From Bacillota bacterium (lineage in GTDB: Bacteria; Bacillota; Clostridia; Christensenellales; SZUA-584): a stretch of DNA of 64,000 bases. The stretch spans positions 361,779-425,778 of the forward strand of contig JAEYOE010000012.1 of assembly GCA_023412005.1 (NCBI GenBank). The letters are read 5' to 3'. The notes beneath the pieces are model-generated. The model was given only the letters and a program-made list of their open reading frames with translations, searched no databases and was not told the DNA's origin. Below, piece by piece: positions 53,184 to 61,559 of this stretch; the first letter of the stretch is position 1, and each line of letters starts with the position of its first letter. Position numbers and translations under genes: made by a program.

Positions 53184-55796
53184 TTGAAAACGATACAAAA
53201 GACTTTGAGACGGATTCTGATACTGTTAATGGTGGCCATACTCACCGTGGGTGTGCTGGCGGCGCATTTTGATACGGCGCGCGCTGCGGATTATTCGGTT
53301 GTGCGCATCAAGCTGTCAATCGGCTCTCCGACGACCTTTGGGTTTTCGCTGAGCGGAAACTATGGCATTGAGGGTGACGCAAGCAAAAGCTTAAGCTCCG
53401 GTGCGTACACGGTGAAGGCGGAGGGCGGCACGCTGAACCTTTACCTTGGCAGTACGCGCGTATACAGCGGCAGCACGATTAAGATCATCGAAAAGCAGCC
53501 GAATTCGGGAGCCTATAACTACGCGACAATCAAGACCACAACATACAATACAAACAACTATCGCGGCGACATGGAGTTCCGATTAAGCGGCAGCGCGATT
53601 GTGCTGATTAACCATATCTATCTTGAGTACTATCTTTACGGCGTGGTGCCGCACGAAATGAGCAACACATGGCCGCTGGAGGCACTCAAGACGCAGGCGG
53701 TCTCAGCCAGAACGTATGCGGTTCGCTATATGGGCGGCGGCACATACGACATGGTGGATACGCCGACCAATCAGGCTTATAAAGGATTCAACCCCGCGCA
53801 CACCAACGCAATCAGGGCGGTGGATGAAACGGCGAAGCAGGTGCTGAAATGCGGTGATCAGTTGGTACAGACGTATTACGCGGCATCCAACGGCGGCATG
53901 GTAGATATTCCTCAGCACGTTTGGTCTGCAAGCGCCCCGCTGCTGCCTTATCATGTGGTTCAGGCCGATCCATTTGATGTGCAGAACACGTGGAGCGAGC
54001 AGGAGGTGCTGATATTCCCCAAAGCCGGTTCTGCCGTTGCGTATCAATACATGGATTCGGGTAAGATGATAGCCGGTTCCTCCGCATACGGCGCGAACGC
54101 AGAACGTTATTTAAAGGTATCAGCGCTGGGCGCGGTGGCGGCGCAAGGCTTTATCGCGGGGGTGACGGGCGACATTGCGATAACGGGCATCAGCCGGATA
54201 TTGCCGCACACGTATGAAGGCAACCATGGGCTGCCCGACGTGGCAGGCGCGACCAACTGCAACGCTTTTCAAAAGGCCGATGTAACGATGACGGTGCTGG
54301 CCAACCGCCGTGCGACCCCCGAAGAGGAGGCCGCAACGGGGCAGGGGCTGGTACAAGCGCCCGTGACCGTGACGTTTACGATCGATATGCATCAGTTTGA
54401 TCAATCGGGCGGGTTGTATCAGGCATTTTCGAACATGAGCCTTCGGCTTTTTGTGGTGGAGGAAACGGGAACGAGCTGGAACATCTATCATCGGCGCTAC
54501 GGACACGGCGTGGGCATGAGCCAGCGCGGTGCCCAAACGCGCGCGAAGGCGGGGCAGACCTATCAACAGATACTGACCTTCTATTATCCGAATACGTATC
54601 TGGAGACACTGAATATTCAGCCGCCCGCGCTGGGCGCGCCGTCAGGGCTCGATACCGCCAATGCCACGGTGGTGAACTGCACCAATTATGTGAATGTGCG
54701 CAGCACGCCAAGCACCCAGTATCCGGCTATCGGCAAAGCGTTTGCCGGGTCGCGCATTACCGTGACTCAGCAAAATGCCGCGGCAGGCTGGCATCAGATT
54801 GATTTTTCGGGCATAGCCGCTTTTATTTCCACGCAATATGTACAGATAGATGCGGCACCGCCCGCGCCGACACAGCCGCCGGTACCGACAGACCCGTCCG
54901 TGCCGACGGAGCCGCCGGTACCAACGGAGCCGACGATACCGACGGAGCCGACAAAGCCCGCGATTGCGCAGACGGGAACGGTATCGGCAAGTGAGCTGAA
55001 TATTCGCAGCGCGCCGGACACGTCGTCGGCAAAGCTCGGCGCTTATAAAAAGGGCGACAGCGTTGAGATTGTGGCAGTGGGGGCGGCGAAGGGCTGGCAT
55101 CAGATATGGTATCAGAATACGGTTGCGTATGTATACGCCGATTATGTGAAGCTGCCAACACAACAGACGGTGAAGGCAAAAGGCGTCATCACCTCGTCGG
55201 TGCTCAATGTTCGCAGCGGGCCGGGAACGTCGTACGCGAAGTTAACCACGCTGACCAAAGGCAGCAAGGTGGAGATACTGACGGTGAAGGCAACGGCTGA
55301 TTGGCATAAGATATTGTATAACGGCAGCGCGGCCTATGTGCACGTGAGCTATGTAAAGATAGATGGAACCGGGGAAAATACCGGAAGCGGAAGCGGAGGA
55401 AGCAGCGGCGGTACAACGGCAAGCTACGCCACCGTTAATGCGAGTCGGCTCAATCTGCGAAAAACGGCAAGCGCGAACGGTGCCGTGATTACCACGCTGT
55501 CTCGCGGTGCGGTTGTACAGGTGCTTCAGGCGGGCGGAACATGGACAAAGGTGAAATACGGCGGCAACGAAGGGTACATGTCGTCGTCGTATTTGAAAGC
55601 TTCTGCCGCCAAATACGGAACGATTACAGCAGGCTCGGTCAATGTACGGAGCAGTGGGTCAACATCGTCATCCGTGCTTGGCAAGCTTGCCAAAGGTGAT
55701 GTGGTGGAGATAGCACAATCGGGCGGATCGTGGCACAAAATCAAGTACAAATCATCGACCGCGTATGTTTATGCGGCATATGTAAAGCTTATGTAA
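53184..55796 (+). CDS. Secreted SpoIID/LytB-domain protein with five SH3b repeats
   Basis: This protein of about 870 residues has a signal peptide ending near VLAAHFDTARA, then a SpoIID/LytB domain, a Pro/Thr linker and five bacterial SH3 repeats. The SpoIID domain shows EYYLYGVVPHEMSNTWPLEA, LKTQAVSARTYAVRYM and GHGVGMSQRGAQ, which hold the catalytic region of SpoIID, a lytic transglycosylase acting on denuded glycans. The SH3b repeats (NVRS or NIRS motifs near the start of each) should bind the wall. I start at TTG 53184, after GAGGTG at 53168; a GTG at 53172 is in frame. The domain order suggests a vegetative or cortex wall hydrolase rather than SpoIID itself. Confidence 0.88.
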   Translation: MKTIQKTLRRILILLMVAILTVGVLAAHFDTARAADYSVVRIKLSIGSPTTFGFSLSGNYGIEGDASKSLSSGAYTVKAEGGTLNLYLGSTRVYSGSTIKIIEKQPNSGAYNYATIKTTTYNTNNYRGDMEFRLSGSAIVLINHIYLEYYLYGVVPHEMSNTWPLEALKTQAVSARTYAVRYMGGGTYDMVDTPTNQAYKGFNPAHTNAIRAVDETAKQVLKCGDQLVQTYYAASNGGMVDIPQHVWSASAPLLPYHVVQADPFDVQNTWSEQEVLIFPKAGSAVAYQYMDSGKMIAGSSAYGANAERYLKVSALGAVAAQGFIAGVTGDIAITGISRILPHTYEGNHGLPDVAGATNCNAFQKADVTMTVLANRRATPEEEAATGQGLVQAPVTVTFTIDMHQFDQSGGLYQAFSNMSLRLFVVEETGTSWNIYHRRYGHGVGMSQRGAQTRAKAGQTYQQILTFYYPNTYLETLNIQPPALGAPSGLDTANATVVNCTNYVNVRSTPSTQYPAIGKAFAGSRITVTQQNAAAGWHQIDFSGIAAFISTQYVQIDAAPPAPTQPPVPTDPSVPTEPPVPTEPTIPTEPTKPAIAQTGTVSASELNIRSAPDTSSAKLGAYKKGDSVEIVAVGAAKGWHQIWYQNTVAYVYADYVKLPTQQTVKAKGVITSSVLNVRSGPGTSYAKLTTLTKGSKVEILTVKATADWHKILYNGSAAYVHVSYVKIDGTGENTGSGSGGSSGGTTASYATVNASRLNLRKTASANGAVITTLSRGAVVQVLQAGGTWTKVKYGGNEGYMSSSYLKASAAKYGTITAGSVNVRSSGSTSSSVLGKLAKGDVVEIAQSGGSWHKIKYKSSTAYVYAAYVKLM

Positions 55797-55810
55797 AACG
55801 GGCTTCAAAG

Positions 55811-55836
55811 GGGCGCGAAAAAGCGCCCTTTTTTGA
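55811..55836 (+). terminator. Terminator of the SpoIID/SH3b gene
   Basis: GGGCGC pairs with GCGCCC around GAAAAA, followed by TTTTTT, 15 bases after the stop. Confidence 0.88.
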
Positions 55837-55861
55837 TTGTGCCGCATTGCGTGAAAGCGGG

Positions 55862-55993
55862 TTATCCACAATTCGCGAAAAGCGCATGGACGATGCAAAA
55901 CAGCACGATTAAGCGGAAAAGCCGCGAAAAATGTTTCGTGGAAGCAGGTTATCCACCGAAAAATAAGGGTTATCCACATGGTTTGGTGGATAA
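55862..55993. other. Cluster of four DnaA-box sequences
   Basis: TTATCCACA occurs at 55862-55870 and 55970-55978, TTATCCACC at 55949-55957, and TTATCCACC on the minus strand at 55985-55993. The last two form an inverted repeat. An AT-rich stretch with no gene follows (about 55996-56180). No dnaA or dnaN gene lies in the window, so this may be a DnaA-binding cluster away from the origin, a plasmid-like remnant or a coincidence. Confidence 0.45.
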
Positions 55994-55996
55994 CTC

Positions 55997-56368
55997 ATCT
56001 TTTTTCGGATATGCATCCAAGGTTAATAAATATTCTTAAGATCATTTTTTTTGTATTCAAAACACAAAAATTGAGTTATTTCGAGCCAATGAGTCATATG
56101 TTTTTGTTTGCGGGGAATTAACAAAAATGGATGCGAAAAAGCAAAGCTTTATGCAGAGAAAGCGATTATTCAAAGTCTGATGGCCTATATAAAAGTATGA
56201 CAATCATACCATCTGCGTATATCAGGTTTTCGCCGAATAAGCCTTCTCCTTTGAGGAGAAGGTGGCGCGAAGCGCCGGATGAGGTGTAAATGAGAAAGAT
56301 GCAAAAATGAACACCTCACAGGGGAAGCCTTAACACACGTATAACATATGTGATGCGCTGCAATGCAC
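55997..56368. repeat. Gene-free region with a dispersed palindromic repeat
   Basis: No gene is seen. Positions about 56229-56286 contain CTTCTCCTTTGAGGAGAAG followed by GGCGCGAAGCGCC and GGATGAGGTG. This composite of two short hairpins is typical of dispersed intergenic repeats in clostridial genomes. The rest is AT-rich. Confidence 0.5.
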
Positions 56369-56369
56369 A

Positions 56370-56395
56370 AAAAAGCGGAGCCTTGCAGCTCCGCT
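56370..56395 (-). terminator. Terminator of the surface protein gene
   Basis: On the minus strand AGCGGAGC pairs with GCTCCGCT and is followed by TTTTTT. Confidence 0.88.
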
Positions 56396-56408
56396 CGGTC
56401 ATGCTTGT

Positions 56409-57968
56409 TTAGAAGTTGTTTCTGTCTCGGTAACTCTTTTGCGGCGTGGGCCTTTTGCGCGCAGGCGCTGTTGTCGGTCGTTTGCGTCCCGGTGTAGACG
56501 GACCCTTGGGGCCTTGGCCCTTCTTCCAAAGAACCACAAGCGCAACACCAACGCCGATAATCAACACAACCAGTATGATGGCGATGATGCCGAGCGTTCC
56601 GATGGAACCCGCTCCTAAATTGCCGTCCGGCTGAAGTGTCGAATCCGTTACATCGGCGGCTTCCTCAAAGCCGGGCGTTACCGTGGCCTCGGCCGACTGA
56701 ATCGTTACAGTAACGGGTTCTGCTGTTTTGGTATATACGTTTCCGTCCTTGTCGGTGGCGGTCAGCACAAAGCTGTACGACGTTGTCGCGTCGATATTTG
56801 CCGGATACTCCACTGTGGCCGTGCTGCCCGCTGCCAGTGTGCTGACAGAGAAAACCTCGCCCAGTGTGGCTTCCGTCACCTTAACATTGGTGAGTTCATA
56901 ATCAGTGCCGTTGGTGATCATGCCGGAGAAATTGATGGCACCGGCAGAGGTGAGCTGCGGGCGGTCTACCGACATCGTTAACCCAAGCTTGCTGTCCACA
57001 GCGGTGGCATCCACCGGCAGATCGATGGTTAACGTGTTGCTGTTGATATTTTTAATGGCTCCCGTATAATCCTTGAGCGAGATGGAACAAGACACGTCAG
57101 TGGTGGTCTGGAACGTCATTTTAAATGTGCCGGTCTGTGTTGCGCTTCCGTCCAGCTTTTTCGGGTAATCCTTGGCTTCACCGTTCACAAGCACCTTGAT
57201 ATCGGTATAAGGCACGTTGCCGCCGTTGGTCAGCGTCAGCGTGAAGGTGACTTCCTCGCCCGGTGCCGGTTTCATATTGCTGGCGGTGAGCTGAGTTTTC
57301 ACATCGCGCTTTGATAGCGTAAGCGTCACCGGGGTGAGCTTAAGCGGAGCCTGTGCCACCCCGCCCACCGTGTAGTTCACAATAGGGTTGATAACAATAT
57401 CCTTCGCCATGGTATAGTTGAATTTTTTTGTTTGTCCCTGTGTCGGTGCGAGCGAGAAGGGGTCGTTCAGCGCTTTACCGCCGTTCAGCTCGGGCGCGGT
57501 GATCACGATGTTATCGATTGTGGATTCACCTTGATTTTCGAGCTTGAATTCGAACTTGACGGTTTCGCCTTCGCCGTACAGAGCATATGGTGTAACGGCA
57601 GAGCCTTTCAGTACAGTGGACAGCACCTTTTTATCGACTTTTGCCGTCGCCTGCATGCCATTGAGCGTAAATGTGAGCGGCTGCCCGAGCATCGCGTCGG
57701 TTACAGCCATTGTGAAGCTGTCTTCGCGGGTTTCGTTATGGGCAACGCTGATATCGGCGACAGGTGTCGCCCCATACATGATCTGTCCGGTCATCGTTGA
57801 TCCGCTGTCGTTAAAAATGACATAAGTAAATGTCACGTTAGCGCCTGACGGCAGTGAAGCCGTTTGAGGCGAAACAGTAAAATTAGACGCGTACGCCACG
57901 CTGCCGAAGCTGAACAGGGCAGTGAGCACCAGTGTCAATACGAGAATCAAGGATATATGCTTTTTCAA
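56409..57968 (-). CDS. Exported surface protein with beta-sandwich repeats and C-terminal anchor
   Basis: This 519-residue protein has a signal peptide (cleavage probably after VAYA), several Ig-like or CARDB-like beta-sandwich repeats of about 100 residues, one membrane helix near residues 455-480 and a short basic Pro/Lys/Arg tail. The repeats have phrases such as LENQGESTIDNIVI and LTNGGNVPYTDIKV, typical of CARDB or DUF11-type modules. Such proteins are membrane-anchored with an extracellular domain. The start is TTG with GGAGG upstream. I do not recognise a specific function. Confidence 0.75.
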   Translation of the reverse strand: MKKHISLILVLTLVLTALFSFGSVAYASNFTVSPQTASLPSGANVTFTYVIFNDSGSTMTGQIMYGATPVADISVAHNETREDSFTMAVTDAMLGQPLTFTLNGMQATAKVDKKVLSTVLKGSAVTPYALYGEGETVKFEFKLENQGESTIDNIVITAPELNGGKALNDPFSLAPTQGQTKKFNYTMAKDIVINPIVNYTVGGVAQAPLKLTPVTLTLSKRDVKTQLTASNMKPAPGEEVTFTLTLTNGGNVPYTDIKVLVNGEAKDYPKKLDGSATQTGTFKMTFQTTTDVSCSISLKDYTGAIKNINSNTLTIDLPVDATAVDSKLGLTMSVDRPQLTSAGAINFSGMITNGTDYELTNVKVTEATLGEVFSVSTLAAGSTATVEYPANIDATTSYSFVLTATDKDGNVYTKTAEPVTVTIQSAEATVTPGFEEAADVTDSTLQPDGNLGAGSIGTLGIIAIILVVLIIGVGVALVVLWKKGQGPKGPSTPGRKRPTTAPARKRPTPQKSYRDRNNF

Positions 57969-58280
57969 AACGTTTACCTCCTTATAGTAGCAAAACGCAT
58001 TTAATCATAAACAATATTCAAAGCTCATTTTATAGCAGATATTTTGAAAAGTCAAATCACGTTAGTGTTACCGACAGTGTAAAATAACGGTGAAACCGCA
58101 TAAAAAAAGGACGAAGGCTTTATGGGCGCTTCGGCCTCATTGATGATTATACTGTTTTGCAATGCCTAAAGGAAGCTGTCAATTGGCAGATATCTTTACT
58201 CCCCCAGGCACCTACCGGTGCCAGCCCCCTCTCGAGGGGGCCAAGGGCTATCGGTTCTCGAAGCATAGCACCGCCGATGA
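57969..58280. repeat. Intergenic region with terminator and palindromic repeat
   Basis: No gene is seen. A minus-strand terminator (GGCCGAAG paired with CTTCGTCC, then seven T, at 58102-58136) may end the binding-protein gene. A palindromic repeat at 58199-58246 starts CTCCCCCAGGCACC and ends in GGGGGCCAAGG. A similar copy lies in inverted orientation at 59426-59474, on the other side of the gene. Confidence 0.6.
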
Positions 58281-59327
58281 TTACGGCATGTAATAGATAT
58301 CGTCGCTTGGCACAGCACCGCCGACCGATTCGGGGTTGCTCTCAAACATCATCTTAAAATAATCATCGAGTATCGCTTTGCAGTCTTCGCCCGTGATGAA
58401 CGATATGCCGCAGCGCGGTATGGCTGCTTTGGCAACAGGCTCCGCACCAATAATCTGCTTGGCGACGATATCCTTGGCCGCATTGTCCGGATCGGAGGTG
58501 ACATAGTCAACCGACGCGGTAAAATCGGCGATCAGCTTGTTCATGCTCGCTGTATCTTCGGCAAACGCGCTGCTCACCACAGTGACGCCCATCGGCATAC
58601 CCGCACCTTCGCCGAATATCTTCTGCCATTCGGCATTGATATCAAGCTTCACTTTCACATCTTTGTTCTGAGCCAGCACCGCCGATACAAAAGGCTCGGG
58701 CAGCAGCGCAAGCTTCACATCACCCGCGGCAACCGCGTTCGCCAAATCGGCATGCGCGTTCATGAATTCCACAGTCACGTCGTCAAGCCCGTTTTCCTTG
58801 AGTATTTTGTTCAACGCATACTCGGGCGTTGAGCCTTGGGCCGTGGCATACAGCGTTTTGCCCGCAAGGTCTTCAATACTATTCACGGTGTCGCCGTTTT
58901 CCACGATATACAGCACGCCCATGGTGTTGACGCTGACGATTTTGATGCCGCCTTTCATTTTATTGTACAGCACGGCGGCGAGATTGGAGGGAACAGCCGC
59001 CACGGTGGTTTCACCGCTGATGATCTTCGGGCTGATCTGGTCCGGCGTAGTTAGCAGGCTCATGTTGTAATCGGGGTTGTCAAAAAGCTGAATCATGCCC
59101 ATGCCTGTGGGGCCTGCGAGCGTTGCGACGCTGAGCGGATTGTCTTGCCCGTAAGCAGCAGCCGGTTCGGGTGCGGCAGATGGCGCTTCTGTTGCACTCG
59201 GGGCTTCTGTCGCGCTCGGTGCGGCGGATTCAGACGGGGACTCCGTTTGCGCAGCGGGGGCGCTGCAGCCAGTCAGCATGGCCAGTGCCATCACGAGCAC
59301 CATTAAAACTGTCAGTAATCTCTTCAT
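58281..59327 (-). CDS. NMT1/ThiY-type ABC transporter substrate-binding lipoprotein (orphan)
   Basis: This 348-residue lipoprotein has the lipobox LTGC, a linker with repeated SATEAP units and a NitT/TauT-type binding domain. The phrases SVATLAGPTGMGMIQL, AVPSNLAAVLYN, LYATAQGSTPEYAL and ALLPEPFVSAVL match the family that binds nitrate, sulfonates or thiamine precursors. No permease or ATPase gene is adjacent, so it must work with a distant transporter or be degenerate. Palindromic repeats in inverted orientation lie on both sides. The ligand is unknown. Confidence 0.85.
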   Translation of the reverse strand: MKRLLTVLMVLVMALAMLTGCSAPAAQTESPSESAAPSATEAPSATEAPSAAPEPAAAYGQDNPLSVATLAGPTGMGMIQLFDNPDYNMSLLTTPDQISPKIISGETTVAAVPSNLAAVLYNKMKGGIKIVSVNTMGVLYIVENGDTVNSIEDLAGKTLYATAQGSTPEYALNKILKENGLDDVTVEFMNAHADLANAVAAGDVKLALLPEPFVSAVLAQNKDVKVKLDINAEWQKIFGEGAGMPMGVTVVSSAFAEDTASMNKLIADFTASVDYVTSDPDNAAKDIVAKQIIGAEPVAKAAIPRCGISFITGEDCKAILDDYFKMMFESNPESVGGAVPSDDIYYMP

Positions 59328-59608
59328 TTTAAATCTCCTTATTATAATTAATTTTCAATATTAATAATGAAACAAAATCTTTGGCTCCTTTAAGGGAGAT
59401 CGGCGTGTCAATAAGCATCTTATATCTTGGCCCCCTCTGACGAGGGGGCTGTCACCGATAGGTGACTGGGGGAGAGAAAATGGCGATCAGGGATGGTTTT
59501 CTTAGATTTCCCCGGCTTATTCACTCCATTTCGACTACCCCCACAGGGGTGGACAAGGAACTGTCGTTCTAAGCGCCTGAAAGAGGGAATCCTGCTATCC
59601 AGATGCCG
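59328..59608. repeat. Intergenic region with inverted copy of the palindromic repeat
   Basis: No gene is seen. The repeat copy at 59426-59474 runs from CTTGGCCCCCTC to GGGGGAG and is the reverse complement type of the copy at 58199-58246. Both contain an inner hairpin (TCACCGATAGGTGA here). Confidence 0.6.
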
Positions 59609-59860
59609 CTACACCTCTTTTTTGCTGATGGACGTTTTCACCTGCACATCAGGTATAAGGCCGAGCTTGCCGGTTAAGCTGTTGATCTCGTTTAAATCTC
59701 CCACCAACGTGATCGTGATCACCGTGACGCCGTGCTCATGCATCGGCAGCCCCATACGCCCTTTAACAAGCCCCTTAAAATCTGCCACCAGCGCATTGAA
59801 AGCCGCCTGATCACGTTCCGGGTTTTCGAGTATGGCGGTAATCACCGCAATCCTTTTCAT
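59609..59860 (-). CDS. TM1266-type regulator of iron-only hydrogenase systems
   Basis: This 83-residue ACT-like or CopG/NikR-C-like protein matches the TM1266 family: it begins MKRIAVITAILENPER and contains MHEHGVTVITITLVGD. Such genes sit near [FeFe]-hydrogenase maturation genes in many anaerobes and are annotated as putative regulators. No hydrogenase gene is in the window. GGGAGG precedes the ATG. A candidate terminator-controlled leader lies directly upstream (59893-60052). Confidence 0.88.
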   Translation of the reverse strand: MKRIAVITAILENPERDQAAFNALVADFKGLVKGRMGLPMHEHGVTVITITLVGDLNEINSLTGKLGLIPDVQVKTSISKKEV

Positions 59861-59892
59861 TTGTAACCTCCCGTTTGCTTTCGCTGTTAATC

Positions 59893-60052
59893 AAAAAAAC
59901 CTGCCGGATAAGGCAGGTTGCGCAAACAAACAATAAATACCGCTTGAGTATTCTGCAACGTGCCTTCCGACGTAGACGTTTAATCTTTGCCGTTAGGTTC
60001 AGTCTATGAATGAGTCGTGACGCACAAAAGATTTAACTCTCTTATGAATCCT
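59893..60052 (-). ncRNA. Candidate attenuator or riboswitch leader of the TM1266-type gene
   Basis: On the minus strand there is a promoter, -35 TTGCCT (complement of 60082-60087), 17 bases, -10 TATTAT (complement of 60059-60064). About 150 bases later an intrinsic terminator follows, AACCTGCC, a six-base loop and GGCAGGTT, then T7 (complement of 59893-59919). Just beyond it lie the ribosome binding site and start codon of the TM1266-type gene. A distal segment GGCACGTTGC (complement of 59955-59964) can pair with GCAACCTGCC (complement of 59912-59921), which includes the 5' arm of the terminator. That gives an antiterminator alternative. I recognise no known riboswitch class. Confidence 0.5.
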
Positions 60053-60135
60053 GTGTGAATAATATCACAAATAAAAATGAAAGGCAACAGTTTTTTCGGA
60101 ATCCTTTGCAATTATGATCGGTCAGGCAACAATTG

Positions 60136-60164
60136 TTGAAAAGCGCAAACCGCTGTTGTAGAAT
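60136..60164 (+). promoter_or_regulatory. Promoter candidate of cobT
   Basis: TTGAAA (60136-60141), 17 bases and TAGAAT (60159-60164) lie about 30 bases before the cobT start. The short leader leaves no room for a cobalamin riboswitch. Confidence 0.5.
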
Positions 60165-60191
60165 GGTAAAAAACACAGTTGAGGACAAATT

Positions 60192-61250
60192 GTGAAACGA
60201 ATTTTTGATATTAAGGCTGTATCGGAAGCCGCAGCGGATAAGGCGCGGCAGCGTGTAAAGAATCTCGTGAAGCCGATCGGCAGCCTGGGGCTGCTGGAAG
60301 ACTATGCCGTGAAGCTGTCAGGCATATTCGGCAAAATCGGTTTTGCGCCAATGAAAAAGGCCGTTGCGGTGTTCGCCGCTGACAACGGCGTGTGGGACGA
60401 AGGCTATACGCCCGTGCCGCAGAGTGTGACCGCGATGCAGGCCGTTAATATGACCAAGGGCATTACGGGCGTGGGCGCGATTTGTGCCTGCACGGGGGCC
60501 GATGTGTTTGTGTACGACATGGGCATTCGCGGCTTTAAGGGCGCGAAGGGCATTGAAGACCGCCGGGTGGGCAACGGGACGAATAACATTGCCCAAAGCC
60601 CGGCGATGGATATCACGCAAGCGATGCAGGCCATTTCCCACGGCATTGACGCTGCCGAGGCGCTGGCCGATAAGGGATACCGTTTGCTGGGCTGCGGCGA
60701 AATGGGCATTTGCAACACGACGACGGCGGCGGCGGTGCTCTGCGCGCTGACCGGGGCTGACCCGGAAGATGTTGTGGGGCGCGGGGCAGGGCTGACGGAT
60801 GAGCAGCTTGCCATGAAACGTGCCGTGGTGCAGCGCGCGCTGACCATCAATCAGACCGATTCGGAGAACGCTCTCGGCGTGCTAAGCGCTGTCGGCGGGT
60901 TTGATATCGCGGCGATGACCGGGTTCTATCTCGGGTGCGCCTACCGCCAGCTGCCCGCGGTGATAGACGGGTTCATCTCGGCTGTGGCGGCGCTGGCGGC
61001 GAGCCGCTTAAGCCCGCTTGTAACGCAGTATCTGTTTGCCTCGCATCACAGCGCGGAGCCGGGTTTTTCGGTGGTGATGGAGGCGCTTTGTATGGAGGCG
61101 CCGCTCAAGCTGAACCTGCGGCTCGGAGAGGGCAGCGGCTGCCCGTTGATGATGAACATTCTTGATGCGAGTGCGGCGATGCTGCAGAATATGGCAACGT
61201 TTGAGGAAGCCAAAATCGATTCGAGCAAACTCGTGGATATTAGTAAATAA
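60192..61250 (+). CDS. cobT: Nicotinate-nucleotide-dimethylbenzimidazole phosphoribosyltransferase
   Basis: CobT activates the lower-ligand base of cobalamin, transferring ribose phosphate from nicotinate mononucleotide to dimethylbenzimidazole or a similar base. At 352 residues it has the expected length. Signatures are KPIGSLGLLEDYAVKLSGI, FAADNGVWDEGYTPVPQSVT and GEMGICNTTTAAAV, with the catalytic Glu in LRLGEGSGCPLM. The start is GTG, with GAGGACAAATT upstream. No other cobalamin gene is nearby. Confidence 0.96.
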   Translation: MKRIFDIKAVSEAAADKARQRVKNLVKPIGSLGLLEDYAVKLSGIFGKIGFAPMKKAVAVFAADNGVWDEGYTPVPQSVTAMQAVNMTKGITGVGAICACTGADVFVYDMGIRGFKGAKGIEDRRVGNGTNNIAQSPAMDITQAMQAISHGIDAAEALADKGYRLLGCGEMGICNTTTAAAVLCALTGADPEDVVGRGAGLTDEQLAMKRAVVQRALTINQTDSENALGVLSAVGGFDIAAMTGFYLGCAYRQLPAVIDGFISAVAALAASRLSPLVTQYLFASHHSAEPGFSVVMEALCMEAPLKLNLRLGEGSGCPLMMNILDASAAMLQNMATFEEAKIDSSKLVDISK

Positions 61251-61274
61251 CATTTATATATAGGAGGAGATATC

Positions 61275-61559
61275 ATGTTCAGACATATCGTTTTTTTCAA
61301 GGTGAAGCAGGAAGAACAGCATAAAATCCCCGAAGCGGTGGATAAGCTGAAGTCGCTGACGGCGGTGCCGGTGGTGCGCAGCGTGGAAGTGGGGCTTGAT
61401 GAGGTGAAAAGCGGACGCTCTTTTGATATTGCGCTGATTGTGGATACGGATTCGCGCGCGGACTATGAGATTTACGATCAGCACGAGCTGCACCAGCCGG
61501 TGAGGGTGTTTATGCGCAGCATAGTCGAAGCATCTGCGACTGTGGATTTCGAGAGATAG
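61275..61559 (+). CDS. Dabb (stress-responsive A/B barrel) domain protein
   Basis: This 94-residue protein begins MFRHIVFFKVK and contains VEVGLDE and the Dabb family end YDQHELHQPVRVF. The domain forms a dimeric alpha-beta barrel found in stress-related proteins and some monooxygenase-like folds. The function is not established. AGGAGGAGAT precedes the ATG. It is probably cotranscribed with cobT, 24 bases upstream. Confidence 0.88.
   Translation: MFRHIVFFKVKQEEQHKIPEAVDKLKSLTAVPVVRSVEVGLDEVKSGRSFDIALIVDTDSRADYEIYDQHELHQPVRVFMRSIVEASATVDFER

Noticed and set aside
55862..56180. Chromosomal replication origin at the DnaA-box cluster
   Set aside because: No dnaA, dnaN or recF nearby, and genes on both sides point toward the site rather than away. 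I kept the cluster as a finding but not as an origin.
60065..60191. Cobalamin riboswitch before cobT
   Set aside because: The predicted leader from the TTGAAA/TAGAAT promoter is only about 20 bases, and no B12-box-like sequence is seen.
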